DNA of 64,000 nt, taken from NCBI GenBank assembly GCA_009103225.1, contig RHPI01003533.1, positions 32,680-96,679 on the forward strand. The letters run 5' to 3'. The translations under genes and the position numbers were made by a program. Of this stretch, positions 49,179-60,875 are shown piece by piece (positions within the stretch are counted from its first letter, which is position 1; each line of letters starts with the position of its first letter). Under the pieces are notes generated by a model. It saw only the letters and a list, made by a program, of their open reading frames with translations, was not told the DNA's origin and ran no database searches. Source of the DNA: Chlorokybus atmophyticus (Eukaryota; Streptophyta; Chlorokybophyceae; Chlorokybales; Chlorokybaceae).

Positions 49179-50992
49179 ATGGAGTTTATTGTGAAGTTCA
49201 AGGCTGAGTGTTTGCAATGGGAAACATTGGACCAATCGTGGACAGAGGAGAAGGCATTCCAACTGATCCCATAATACTTGAGGCACGAGGCATACACCAA
49301 TTACAAGCAGATTGTCATTGAGAGGGAGCTTGCAGTGGCTGGCACGGTGGAGGAACGCGCGTTGAGGTCGGGAGGAGCGCCGGCATCGACAACATCAGCC
49401 ATGGATGAGCTGTACAAGAGGTTGAAGGAAGCATTCAAGCCCATGACAGCTGAAAAGATTAAGGAGCTGACTCTATTCAAGAGGAGAGAGGGTGAGACAC
49501 CAAGGATGATGTACGGGAGGCTGTATCGACTGATGAAGGACATCGAGTACTCGATCTTGCAGGACAAGGCAGTCGCGATCATTTATGGGGAGCAGCTGGA
49601 GCAACACCTATCAAAGGAGGTGAAGATTGCTATGGCGGGATAAGGATTGTTGGAAAAGTACTCGTTGCAGCATGCGTTCAAGATGGCGGAAGCGGTGCAG
49701 CACGCGGTGGAGTATAAGAGGACTACCCTAGCTGAGAATAGAGGGGAAACCAGCAGCAAGGAGGTGAAGCAACCACTGACGACAACGGTGAGGGTGGCGA
49801 CGGCGATGACGACACTGACGGGGCGGAGCTGCTACGCGTGCGGTGCAGCCGACCACATCCAACGCGATTGTCCGAGGAGGGGCAGCAGCTTAAGGGAGGC
49901 TCAAGCTGATTGGTGTGGACACTGCGGGAAGACAAGCCACATGATGGATGAGTGTTGGAGCAAGCATCCGGAGCTGAGACCAAGTGCGGGACGAACACGA
50001 GCGGGGCGGATGCCGATGCAGCAGGTGATGGCGCGAGGGAGTGCCGCGGACACGACACTGACGACGGAGGCAGTCACGACCAGCAAAGAGGCTTTGGCGG
50101 AGGCCGCGGCGTTGCGCAACGAAGTGAAGGAGTTGAAGGCGGCCTTGGAGCAGCTGCAGACGCGGATGCAAGCATGCCATTCGAGTATCAAGCTTACGCG
50201 GTGTGGCAAACACGGCGCGCAGTTGACGCGGTTGGCGAGCACGTGCTCGACAAGGGGGGTGACTGCAACACGCACGAGGAGCTGGTTCGGACCAGCACGG
50301 AGGAGTTGAAGGTTGAGGAGAAAGTGCAGGTGTGTCATGTGAAGATTATAACGACACCGGAGCAGCAATGCGAGGTAGAGGAGAAGATGGAGGTGGTGCG
50401 AACAGCTGCGCGCAGCGACGACACCTTGATTCTCACGAGGCCGGCGGTGCGTGCGCGCGTGTGGCCGCGAGTGGCAATGGTAGACAACAAGGAAGGACAC
50501 ATCAGCGGGAGGTACATACCGCGCTCGGTGTTGTTGGACACGGAAGCGCAGCCAATCATGTTAGGGAGGACGGCGATGGAGGCATTGCAGCTGAGCGACA
50601 ACGATCTCAAGCCATGCCCGTTCAACATAGAGACCGCGTTGGGGGCAACGGAGTCCGTTCAAGGGCGTACGAAGGAGCAGCTACCCATCAAGCTGTGTGG
50701 CAACGACAACGGGGAGGACTGCATATTCTGGACAAGATGTCTTGTGACGAACTCGACATCATTCGACTTTGGTGGGACAAGATTGCATGTATCTGGTGGG
50801 GATGTGCATCAACAACTAGTCGGAGACAGCATGTTTCCGTCCGCAATGGAGGAGTGGCAGTGGCGTGAAGGCTCTTATACCCTTACAACTACACTACAGG
50901 GCACGAGGACCGCAAGGGGACGCAATCCGGTTGGTGCGAAAGGCGGCATCAGGGAGCTACGCGCACGACAACGGGGAGTTGAACTAAGATAG
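49179..50992 (+). pseudogene. Retrotransposon gag-protease remnant (Ty3-like)
   Basis: Frame 1 (from ATG 49179) gives a Gag-like helical protein with two in-frame TAA codons (near 49270 and at 49641-49643). Two CCHC zinc knuckles follow: CYACGAADHIQRDC and CGHCGKTSHMMDEC, both C-x2-C-x4-H-x4-C, around 49830-49970. A coiled-coil stretch follows (EALAEAAALRNEVKELKAALEQL). The reading then shifts to another frame (about 50180-50992), which holds LLDTEAQPIMLGRTAMEAL. That is the aspartic-protease active-site region with Glu where the family has Gly in DTG. No reverse transcriptase follows; a polypurine tract and an LTR-like start come next, so the copy is internally deleted or a non-autonomous gag-pro type. 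Confidence 0.75.
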
Positions 50993-51039
50993 TGTGGAGG
51001 ACTACATGCGGCGGGTACTTTGGGGACCTCAGCCTCGTC

Positions 51040-51270
51040 AAGGGGGGTGGGTGTAGCCTGTTCACTACACATGTAGCTAGACAAGCTAGTGTATAAGTAA
51101 AAGGAGCATACATTGCATGAAGTTGCAATGTTGTGCATGAGTAGCAGCATGGTGGACATGTGCTAGTGGGTGCATCGTGGTGACATGGCAGTCGAGGAGA
51201 CGTGGCTCGACAACAAAGTTGATCAGGCTTGATTCCGAGTATTTGATACTAGTGAGATAGCAGGGAATGA
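51040..51270 (+). mobile_element. Polypurine tract and putative 3' LTR of the gag-pro element
   Basis: AAGGGGGGTGGG (51040-51051) is followed directly by TGTAGCC, as at the junction of a polypurine tract with a 3' LTR that starts TG. GTATAAGTAAAAG near 51092 could be its TATA box. I could not find a convincing matching 5' LTR; the region near 48760-48800 shares only short words such as GTATAAGTA. The right end is a guess. Confidence 0.45.
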
Positions 51271-51328
51271 CGGGTGGTGATGAAACTGCACTGCCGGTGT
51301 GTCGTTAACCAAGCTAGTAGTTTACAGG

Positions 51329-52000
51329 TCATGACGTGCATCTCAACAATGTCGAAGCAACTTGCGGCACTGCGTAAGATGCCTGTCTCTCCCAACTGTT
51401 ATGTTCCGTGCCATACCCTTTCCATTTTACTAAATAGCGGGTTGCGCATCCACTATTTAGTTTATAGCTCAATATAGCTTCCTCCTTATATTCGAGCTCG
51501 CTGTCCACCACAACTAGTGGTGGAGGATGTGTTCTACCGTTTGCGCAGTAAGGTTTCAACAAGTACACGTGAAATACGTTATGTATATGCACACTTGAGG
51601 GCAACTGCAGTCGATAAGCGTGCGTACCAACTCTATCAGTGATAGAGAATGGACATAACCATAGGGGCAGCAACTTGCGAGCACTCGTACCTTCAATGGT
51701 TACGTTCTTTGCGTGAAGCAAAACTTCATTGCCAACATCAAAAATGGCCATTCTTTTATGTGTTTGAGCATAAGATTTTTGCCTGTCTTGTGCTTTCGAC
51801 AGACATAGCTTGGCTCGAGCCAATTGCTCCTGCATAGCAATGGCAAACTCCGTTGCCGTTGGTACAGTACGGGCATTGCGAGGTACGCGCAATGCCCTTA
51901 CTGTACCAGACGCCAGTGTGTTTGTGTGAATCCCATAATTCAAGAAGGATGGGGTTTCTTTTACATGAGCAATCGATTGTTCAACAAGATACACAACCAT
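51329..52000 (-). pseudogene. Chromovirus integrase C-terminus with chromodomain (Ty3/gypsy)
   Basis: One frame of 223 codons on the minus strand. It shows the end of a Ty3/gypsy polyprotein: SFLNYGIHTNT, then ARAKLCLSKAQDRQKSYA, FDVGNEVLLHAKN, ARKLLPLWLCPFSI, IHNVFHVYLLKPY, and a chromodomain with YLVKWKGYGTEHNSWE. The catalytic integrase core, RNase H and reverse transcriptase are not found upstream (52000-52700), so this is a truncated copy. It lies in opposite orientation to the gag-pro remnant, so the two come from different insertions. Confidence 0.85.
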
Positions 52001-52695
52001 ATACCAATGTTAGGAAGTCACTCATGATGGGCAAAGTTGCCCATTATCTTAGGGTTTGAGATTGATCTGTGTTCAATATTAACTTTGCTTAGTAGTCATG
52101 AGGCTAAGCATACTGAACGTATTGAAGTTTTGCGCACACATTCAACGTGTAATGCATTCATTGCATGTAGAATAGTCTTGGAGTTTATGTACACACGTAG
52201 CTGCCTGCCCAATACACAACTAGCCTTGATACACTCATTTGGCTTGACATCAAGTGCGTTGAAGGCTTTTTGATTGTTGTTGAGTTGAACGCAATTGGCA
52301 AGGCCTATACAACTTAAAACTGACGGTAGAGTTGCTTAGCAAGCAAACTAAGCTAATGAGATCACATGTTAGCCAATCGGCCAAGCCTACACAACTCATG
52401 GATCTTGCACATACCAGAAACATGATGGGAGCTGCATAGATGGTAACACATCATTCAACCAGGTTAACATTAACAGCTTTAGAACCAACATTCACCCAAA
52501 GCTTGCCATATAACCGCGGACATCTCCAGTTGATTTACCAAAATTGAAGCAGGATCCAGCAACATATATCAATCCCTGCCAAAGTGCAACTATGCCGTGC
52601 GCTATCAGCAGCGTTGTATTTGCCACCGCTGATGTTGTCTCTCAGCAAGCACCAAAAGTATTGTACATAAGAATACTGTTCACAAACGCTTCGCC
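52001..52695. other. AT-rich spacer, possibly decayed retroelement
   Basis: This is where the rest of the minus-strand integrase would lie, but I see no conserved motif. No gene seen. Confidence 0.5.
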
Positions 52696-55600
52696 TCAAG
52701 TACTCGGGGCGTGATTCTCAGTGATTGCGTGCAGTGCAGACCTTGCACTGTTGACCATGTCCTCAATGTTTCCCATGCCAGCATATGTCCCAACAGCATC
52801 GATTGCCACTGCAATTGCCGCGTCCCTGCTTCCTGCTACGGCTGCCATGCGTACTTGAGCCATGATTGAGGAGGACCTTCCCCACGCATCCATCATCTTG
52901 ATGGTCTCATGGACCTAGCATTCTTAGAATCAACAAGTGCTGCGCTTGACATCTCATGCATGTACAAAGACTGATGCGCATGCAACAGGCGCGCGCGAAC
53001 AGAACGGACTTCACATAACTCAATGCCGCAACTCACCCCAGGAAGGACACTGTCGCGTAGCATGCGGATGTGCTTAGTTTCCAGTCGGGGAGGTGCAGCG
53101 ACGCCATTCGCTGTCACCCCAACCAGGCTGATAGTAGGCATGGGTGGGGTGGTGTTGAGAGTGTCCAAGTCCGATGCCGCGGATGATGAGGGAGACTCAC
53201 CTGACATTGATTACAGGAGTCAGGAGTGAAGGCGCATAACCATTGGCGTAATCAAATAGTTAAGCAACAAACAGCAAAACATAACCAAAAGCAGTTAGAG
53301 TAAAGTTAGAGTACCAGTTGGGGGTGTGCCCGCATGAGCAGCTCGAGGAGGGACTGGCTGTGGAGCATTTGTTGGAGGCGCCTGAGCAGCAGACCCGATG
53401 ACAGCAAATAGCTCATGCCGACTGCGTGAAAGGCGCTGGCGGTTGATTGACAGCGCTCGCATGCGGACAATAGCACTGCACTTGCACGCCAGTGCAACAG
53501 GTGCTTGACCTCCCAGTGCTTGATACTGGCTCGCACAGTAGCTACGCACACAGGAAGTAAGTTCACCAATGACAGCTACAGGACCATCAGACCTTTGCAA
53601 CCGCAACAACAGCTCCACACGCATGGCAAATGAAGCTGCAAAATGAGATCCGGAAAACCAGTACTTACTCAAAGAGCTCAGCAGTTTGACAGTACACAGC
53701 AGATGCCGATGGTGCCAGCTGGCTCTCAAGAGCAGCAGCATACTGCATAAACTTTATAGCTGCCTGGAAGTATAAACCCGCAGCAAGCGAGCCATCACCA
53801 CCCTGCCGGCATGCAGCAAAGCAAGTGTCAGAGCGGATACCAGCCACACAACACAGCAACCCCAGTGCACAAGATGGTCATCCTGTTGTAGGCATGGACC
53901 TGTACCTTGCAGCGGTCGGCTGCATGCTTCAGGTTCTTGGCTTCATGCTGTAGTCCTGAAGCGTCTACGCCAGGCTTTGAAGTTGATGCTTGTGTAGCCT
54001 TATCATCGGGGCTAGGCTTTTCCAGGGGTGACCTAGACTCCCCTACCGCGTCACCAACTGACGGTGCACTGGGCCCTGGCGCCTTCACTTCTTTACGGCT
54101 AATGCTAGCATCTTTTCTGGCAGCTTCGGCAGTTGACTGCACAGGACTTGTTACAGGCACAAGCTCTTGAACGTTTTGCTTCTTTGCTCGACCATCCTCA
54201 CTCTCTGCCAGATAAAAGGAAGAATGTCAGCATAGAAAATTTAATCATTGGGCTCAGAATTCCAGCGTAAATCATTACATCTTACCAGTGTCACTGATGG
54301 CAACTTTCTCAGCTGCGTCCGCAATGTCATCACGTCTCTCAGCTGAGGCTCTTAGAGGCGCATTACTTCGATGAGAGAATGAGCGCTTTCTGCCCTTGTC
54401 AACGTCCATGGCTTCACTTTTTGGATCGCTGTTGTCATTTCTAGATGATGGGGGCACAGGTGTACTGTCCCTGGCTTGCTTGTCCTCCACATCCTGTTTT
54501 TGGGGCCGATCAGTTTGCTCTGCAGCCTGACTTCTGCGACTGTCAACTCTATCGCGACTTCTGTCATATTCCTGTTCAAGGCTGCGACTTCTGTCCTTGT
54601 CCTTGTCCCGCCTATAGTCACCCCCATCACGATCTCGGTATCCCTCCCTGCTGCGTTCTCTTCTGCTGTCTCTGTACCAATTACGATCACGCTCGCGCTC
54701 ACGGTCACGCTCACGCTCACGATCGCGGTTACGGTCGCGATCTCGGTCGCGATCTCGGTCGCGATCACGATCTCGCTCGCGCTCTCGCTCTCGCTCGCGC
54801 TCCCGTTCCCGTTCTCGCTCTCGCTCGCGCTCGCGCTCGCGATCACGATCGCGCAGTCGGTCACGGTCTGAGCGACGATCCACGCCCCTGTCTGGCTCTC
54901 GCATGCGCTCATACTCGTTGCGGTAGCTTTTGCGATCACTTTCACGGTCCCTGTCGCGAGACTTGTCCCGATACTCAGCATAACGAGAATCGTGTCCTCG
55001 TTTAGTGTCTCGTTCTCTATCTACACTGCGACGTTGGTCCACTGCATCCTTGTGCTGCTGCAAGCTTTGCCCTCGATCTGAGCGTGGTGATTCTGCTTGC
55101 TTGGACATTGCACGACGTTCTGCATCTGCGTACACCACACCATGGTCAATATGCACACTGTCTCTTGTTAAAAGTTTGATGAGATTCATCAGCTTTCGCA
55201 CGGGAATTACAATGCCAATGGCTACTGTGTGCATGCGCATTGAGCACCTGAGTCCACGGCTTCCTCTGCTCCCTCGCGAGGACCTTTGCTGTCTGACTCC
55301 TCTGCTGACGACTCCTCCGACATGTCAGAACTTGAACTTGAAGTGGAGCTTGATGATGCAGATGCGGGAGCCTTAGGCCGCTCCTGTGCCTTGGTGACGG
55401 CAGGTGCAATGTCAACCACGGCCTCAGAGGGCTTCGCAACTACGGGCGCCTCCACAGTGTCCGGTGCATGCACAGGCACTCTTGTGCCTGCCTGTGTACC
55501 CTTGATTGCAATGGGAGGCAACTTGACCCGCAAGGCTGCAAGTAACTGCCGCTGCTCCGAGCGCTGTTGAGCTGTGTCTGATATGTCAATAGTTGCTTCA

Positions 55601-58600
55601 GCAGGAGTAGCCTGAGCCTTTGGACCTGTTGGAAGTGCAAGGGTTGAGGTTGCAAGTGACTGCCGCTGATCGAAGCGCTGTTGTGCTGTGTCGGGGGGGA
55701 TGATAGCTGCTTTAACAGGAGTGGTCTGAGCATCTGGACCTGTTGCAAGTGCAGCGGACGAGGGTGCGAGTGACTGCCGCTGCTCAGAGCACTGTTGTAC
55801 TGTGTTGGGTGGACTAGTAGCAACTTCAACAGGAGTAGTCTGAGCCTTTTGACCTGTTTTAAGTGAACAGGTTGAGTGCGCTGGAGAGTGTGATGACCCA
55901 TTGCACAACGTGTCAACATGCCACTTGTCAAGCCATACAGTACCAGCTGACGTGTCTTGCTTGCGTTGACGTTTAAGGGCTTTCAGCTGCTCCTTCAACG
56001 CTCTTCTCTGCTCTTTGCGCAACCTCTTGTCATCACCATGTAGACTGGTTCCAGGATTACCATCTTGCACTGCAACATCTGTCTGTGGTGCCCTGGCAGT
56101 CTCCTGTGCAGCCCGCGAGGCAATCTGCGACGGCTTTTCTTCTTCGAGAACGTCATCATCATTAACATCAACTGGTCTGTCCGTAGCCGCAATGGCAGAT
56201 TCTTGCACAGGTGGAGAGGCTGAATTGTCTTGTTCAACTTCAACTTTGGAGCCTTTTTTTTGAAACCGTACAGAAGTGTCGTGCAGCTTTGACTTTTTCA
56301 ACTTCTTGGGGCTTGCCTGGCAAACTTCCTCTAGCGCTCGCTTGTTCTGTGAGGGCTGATGTTTGTGCTCATCAGCGAAGTCATGAACAGCGCGCGCAGC
56401 TCTAACCTGTGTTTGCAACATTGGCAAATGAGCACAACAACCATGGTAAATTCACAACCACGATGAGTGCTTCAGACCTTATCATTGGCGGCTTTATCAG
56501 CCTTTGCAACCCGTTGTTCAGCCTTCTGCTTAGCAGGTTGAGCAGAAGGCTCAGGTGGCGCAGCGGCTGCACTGTCACCAGCTGGTGCTGGAGGAGGCAT
56601 GCCATAAGCTGCATATACAGCTGCTGTTGTCTCCGCCTCCGTGAAGTTGCATGATGCCATGTGCGGCCTGCAATTAGGTTGGCCTTACTGCAACAACCTC
56701 AACTGCAGATTGCCAATCACCAATCACCAATTGGGCCAAAGGACTCACTGATGAACAAGCAGCACAGTCAACTTACAGCCAGGTGTTCATCTTGCAGAAC
56801 CATCTCTCTGGAAGCTCACTATCGGACATGTCAAACAACAACAGTCGCCATCGTTCGCATTTGTCGCATTGCACCCAGTTCTCATTGATCATAGGAGGTT
56901 TCTCAGGGACATTACGTGCTAGTTCCATGGATGTGGTTGCTGCACATAGCAAAGTAAAGACCATAGTCACAAAGCACAGACCAAGATGGTTGAAAGTAAC
57001 TGACTTGCCATGTGCATGGTGTCTTACCAGCTTGCTCTGGCTTTGCGCTCGCTGTTGGTGCCAACTGAGCTGGCCCTGAAGGCTCTTGGTTGCCTGCATG
57101 AGACTTTTCCTTCTTGCGTCGCTCGCTTTTGCTGTGCTTCCCTTGCGACTTGTGCTCTGCACCAACCCAGCAGATATTGTACACATGTACACATGCGAAT
57201 ATGCCTGCAGGTCTGCTGCAATCGGTGCTCGTATAAGCTCACCTTTCCTGCCAACGGGTCTGTCCTGTTTTTCGTCCTGGTCGTCAGCTGTGTCAGCCGG
57301 CCTGTTCGCATGCTTGTTATCCACAGCGCGCAGCAGCTGAGCTGGAGGTGCAGGAGCAGGTGCAATGTCGATGTCCAGCCTCTGTGTAGCCGTCTGCGAG
57401 TCAACGTGAAGTTACTGGACCTGAGCAACAGCTAGTATTAGTGCGGACGGTTACCTTGACTGTGCGCTGCAGCTGCGCCGGTGGTGAAGTCGCTGGTGCA
57501 ATGTCAATGTCCAGCTTCTGTTTAGCCGCCCGATTGTCAACGTGACAAAAATGCACGTGACAAAAGTGCACATGAGCATCAGCTAGCCTGTACCGTGATG
57601 ACAATTACCTTGACTGGTAAAGTGGAAATCGACGGGGTATGGACGTCTGTGGTGTTGTCCTTGGCGTCTGGGCCTACATCTGCCCTACCAACAGGTAATG
57701 CCTGCTTTGAAGCCTCCTCTCTCGCCTTTTTCTCCTTTTTCTTCCTTCGCTTTTCTTCCTTCCGTCGCCGGCGCTCTTCATCCTCAGCCGGTTTAATGGT
57801 CAACTCTTTATGTACATCTGGAGCTGCAACTGCGTCGCCAACATCAACTGGTGCTTTGCACACGATGTGCACAGGTCTAAGAGGAGAAAGTATTCTTCCA
57901 AAACAGCTGTGGGCTGTCATGAATTCAATAATACTGCGTGGGCTGCGAAATGGACTGCTCTCAGGTGACAGTGCTTTGGCCTTGAAAACAACCTGGCCCT
58001 GTGTACGGAGCCAGTGCTCAAAGCTTGCTTATGAGTTTTGATTTTACCATATGGCACAGTGACTGTACCTCCGTCTTCGCAGGTTGTGGTATGCTGTCCT
58101 CATCAGAACTACTCTTTTGCTGGATGTGACGCAGATTGCCAGCTGTTGCTGATATTGATACCCGATCTTTGGCACCTTTTCCAACTGCAGCTGCACTGGC
58201 ATGCCCTGAGGGCGGGCGCGAATGTGGTGGCTGCATGGCCTCGTGCATTGGCTCGAGATCAAACGTATCACCAAGTAGTGAGCGCTTAGCCACCTAATAA
58301 CAAGACACCAGTCCATTCAGTTGTTGGCATGTTCCAGCTGAACATCGTGCTAGACACAACCGGCGGCAACGCCTGTGTGCGTAACACCCATTGTTCGAGC
58401 GCGACATAGCCTTCCGACAACGATTTGCTCCTGTATATGACAACTTGTCTCAGCACACATACCTCAACCGCAGTTGGCTTCCGAAGACGCGGAGTGCTCT
58501 CAAATGCCCCACCACCACTTGTGGTAGGAGGCAGAGCCTTGTGCTCTGGTCGTGCTGCGTACCCGTTTCATTTAGCACGCCAACTCCACAGTTCACTCGA

Positions 58601-59072
58601 TGACACAAGCCTTTCGTTGTGCAAGCCACACTGCCGGACGCATCGCAGGCTGACAAGCACACCAACCTGAAATGCTTTGAGCTTGAGAAATGCTGTTGGC
58701 ATTGGCTCGGGTTGGCAAAAACGTCCCATAACCACCAGCACTTGCACCTGTTGCAAGACCAAGCAACACTTTTTAACCAATGTCGAGCCCAAGACCTCCA
58801 CAATGTCAACCGCTCCGTCTCATGATGCCTCTCGACATGGTAGTACCTTCAATGTCCAGCGACAGCTCAGTGCTGGCTCCCAGCAGCTGTGATATTCGCG
58901 ATATGCGCTCATCCTGTGAAGATGCACTTAGCAGCAAGCACAATCACGAATACGCCAGCCGTGCACATGGCGAACAATATCTCAACATGGAATGTACCAA
59001 GCTAGTGGGTTCATTGGGATCATCTTCGTTCTCTTCTAGTGGCAGCTGCTCTGCAGTGTCCACCATGGCCAT
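52696..59072 (-). CDS. CW-type zinc finger protein, plant-type domain order
   Basis: The minus-strand gene starts at ATG 59072 (MAMVDTAEQLPLEENEDDP) and ends at TGA 52696. Phase-checked first exons: 59072-58998, 58913-58847, 58747-58667, 58545-58463 and 58293-58069. Blocks in order are GGYGTFLPT, RSPRSIIEFM...ILSPL, a Lys/Arg/Glu helix, the CW domain (56900-56770: NWVQCDKCERWRLL ... LPERWFCKMNTW) followed by FTEAETTAAVYAAYG, an Arg-Asp/Arg-Glu repeat, EAKNLKHAADRCK, GLYFQAAIKFMQYAAALE, ALACKCSAIVRMRALSI, RHELF and GESPSSSAASDLDTLN. This order equals that of land-plant CW proteins with a conserved C-terminus. CW domains bind methylated H3K4. The middle exons (58020-52900) are read from similarity, and their exact joints are approximate. 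It probably acts in nuclear chromatin; the biochemical role of the plant family is poorly known. Confidence 0.87.
54690..54870 (-). repeat. Arg-Glu / Arg-Asp dipeptide tract in the CW protein
   Basis: CGCTCGCGCTCT- and CGATCGCGAT-like hexamers encode long alternating RE and RD runs on the minus strand. Similar RD tracts occur in the SNIP1 and CCAR1 genes of this window. Such tracts are typical of nuclear-speckle proteins. Confidence 0.85.
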
Positions 59073-60875
59073 GCTGTGCCGGCTAAAGAGTCAACATCCA
59101 ACTGTGAATTCGGCACCCAAGACGAAGCCTGGCCCAACCGTGTGCTACCCCTTGCGCCATATCCTAACGCATTGATGTGTACTGACGTGCGCACCAGCAG
59201 ACGGCACTGCACAGAGACGCAGAATGGGAACTGTTAGTGTTGATGCAGAACAGCATATTCAAATTGATATCTGTACTGGCAATGTGTACCAACAACATTA
59301 CAAAGAAGCACACATCTAATTCCACAAATCACAGTTGTCTTGCAACCCAATGACGATATTAACTATATGACCCTGACGTGAGAGGTGTTTGGCCACAAAT
59401 CCTAGGTACAGGTCGCCTCCAATGACTAAGCAGCGAACATCATGTGCCGAGCCACTGCCGCCTACCATTGCATACGGTAGTGTACTAGTGCCTGCACGAT
59501 CGACCCAGAAGCAGACAATCACCGGCTTGACACATGTGCCGCACATACAAACTACTGCGCTGCAATCCAGCCACTATAAGAGACAGTTATCATTGGCTAG
59601 CGCAGGTTATGCTACCATTAGGTGCGTATGGATGCACGATCGTGGTGATCAAACCTCAACTGCGATAATGAGCGCCCCAGCAAGCGTGCTGTACACGGTA
59701 TATGCCTACTGGCGCAAACAAATGCAAGCACGCCTGCTTGAGACACCGGTAGCTGCTCGTTCTTGCTACGCTGCCTACAGCTTTTACCGCAGGCGGAAGC
59801 ACACAGCACTGTGGATTCGCCACCACCGCACCATAGCAGGCACAAACGCGACCAGATCATTACGCCAAAGCTATGTAGTACTTTAACAGCAGTGAAACCC
59901 TATCCCAGGCAGTGGCAAGCAAGCACTACGCCAAGCTTGTATGCCCGCAGACAGCTGACGAGCAACTCTCGGCCAAGAAGAACCAGCAATGCTCATGACG
60001 AGATCATCATGCCTCGCGTCTAAAACAAAAGCATGAAGTGTAACGGGACGGGAAGCAGCCAGCCTGAAGGTTGTGTGCCTGAAGCCCGGCCTGGAACGGG
60101 TCCATCAGGCCAGCTACGTGGCCCTAGCTCTAGCTTGCGAGCAGCCCCCTCAACAACCGCAGCATGAATCCATCAAACGCCTTTGCCATACCTGATGATG
60201 TGATGGCGTCCGTGAGAAAGCTCCCTCCAGTGACCCCACAGCCGCCTGCACCTCCACCGCCGCCGCCGGCCTCCCCGCCAGGCGCTGCCACGTGGCGCGG
60301 CCACACACTTAACGTAGGTTACTCCTTCTTCTAGGGGCTGAAACGTAACGCAATTACGTAACGGAATGACGTGTCCTCGGCACGGGTTACGCACCTTCAC
60401 TGGCCATAAAGTACCAAACAAACCAATGAAAGGTAAACTTAGAGCCTAAGTTAGAGGCTCCAAAGTAAGGTCGCTCGTATCTGAGAAGACATGTTACAAC
60501 TTCAAAAGTGGCTTTGCAGTTTATGAGGATATCCCCCAAAAGCGCAGCAGCGATTCCGTACTTTTTGTTGTCATCCACCGAGGGCCAAAATTAACAGATG
60601 AAAAGGTTTGTGTTCCCATGAATCATGGGCCATGATCCATGCATGGTTGACGTTTTCGCCCTAGTCAGACGGTTTTTCGCGCAAAAAGCAAAACGGAAAT
60701 CTGCCAATCGCTGCATGTCGTATTTACTGAATCGCGGACGTGCCAGATCAGATATCGCGCTTGCTGGATGACCTGGGTTCAATTGTTCAGGATCGCAACC
60801 AGACTATGAGAGCCGGTTTGCTCAACTACTTTGAGTTGTTCGGGATCAGCAGATTGGAGCAAACTCACATGCTGC
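59073..60875. promoter_or_regulatory. Divergent spacer of CW and 2H genes; possible extra minus-strand exons
   Basis: 1.8 kb between two start codons. AAACCCTA lies at 59895-59902. The block 60336-60373 has ACGTAAC repeats and TGACGT, like a bZIP-site cluster. Minus-strand frames at 59518-59316 (VGGSGSAHDVRCLVIGGDLYLG) and 60330-60180 (Gly-rich) look weakly protein-like, with an acceptor at about 59520. I do not recognise a family, and no start codon fits. A small unrecognised gene on the minus strand is possible. Confidence 0.4.

Noticed and set aside
49179-52000. One complete LTR retrotransposon
   Set aside because: The gag-protease part is on the plus strand and the integrase-chromodomain part on the minus strand, so they cannot be one element.
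59389-59886. Plus-strand frame of 165 codons
   Set aside because: The composition is not protein-like and no splice-linked partner exists; the opposite strand looks slightly more coding-like.
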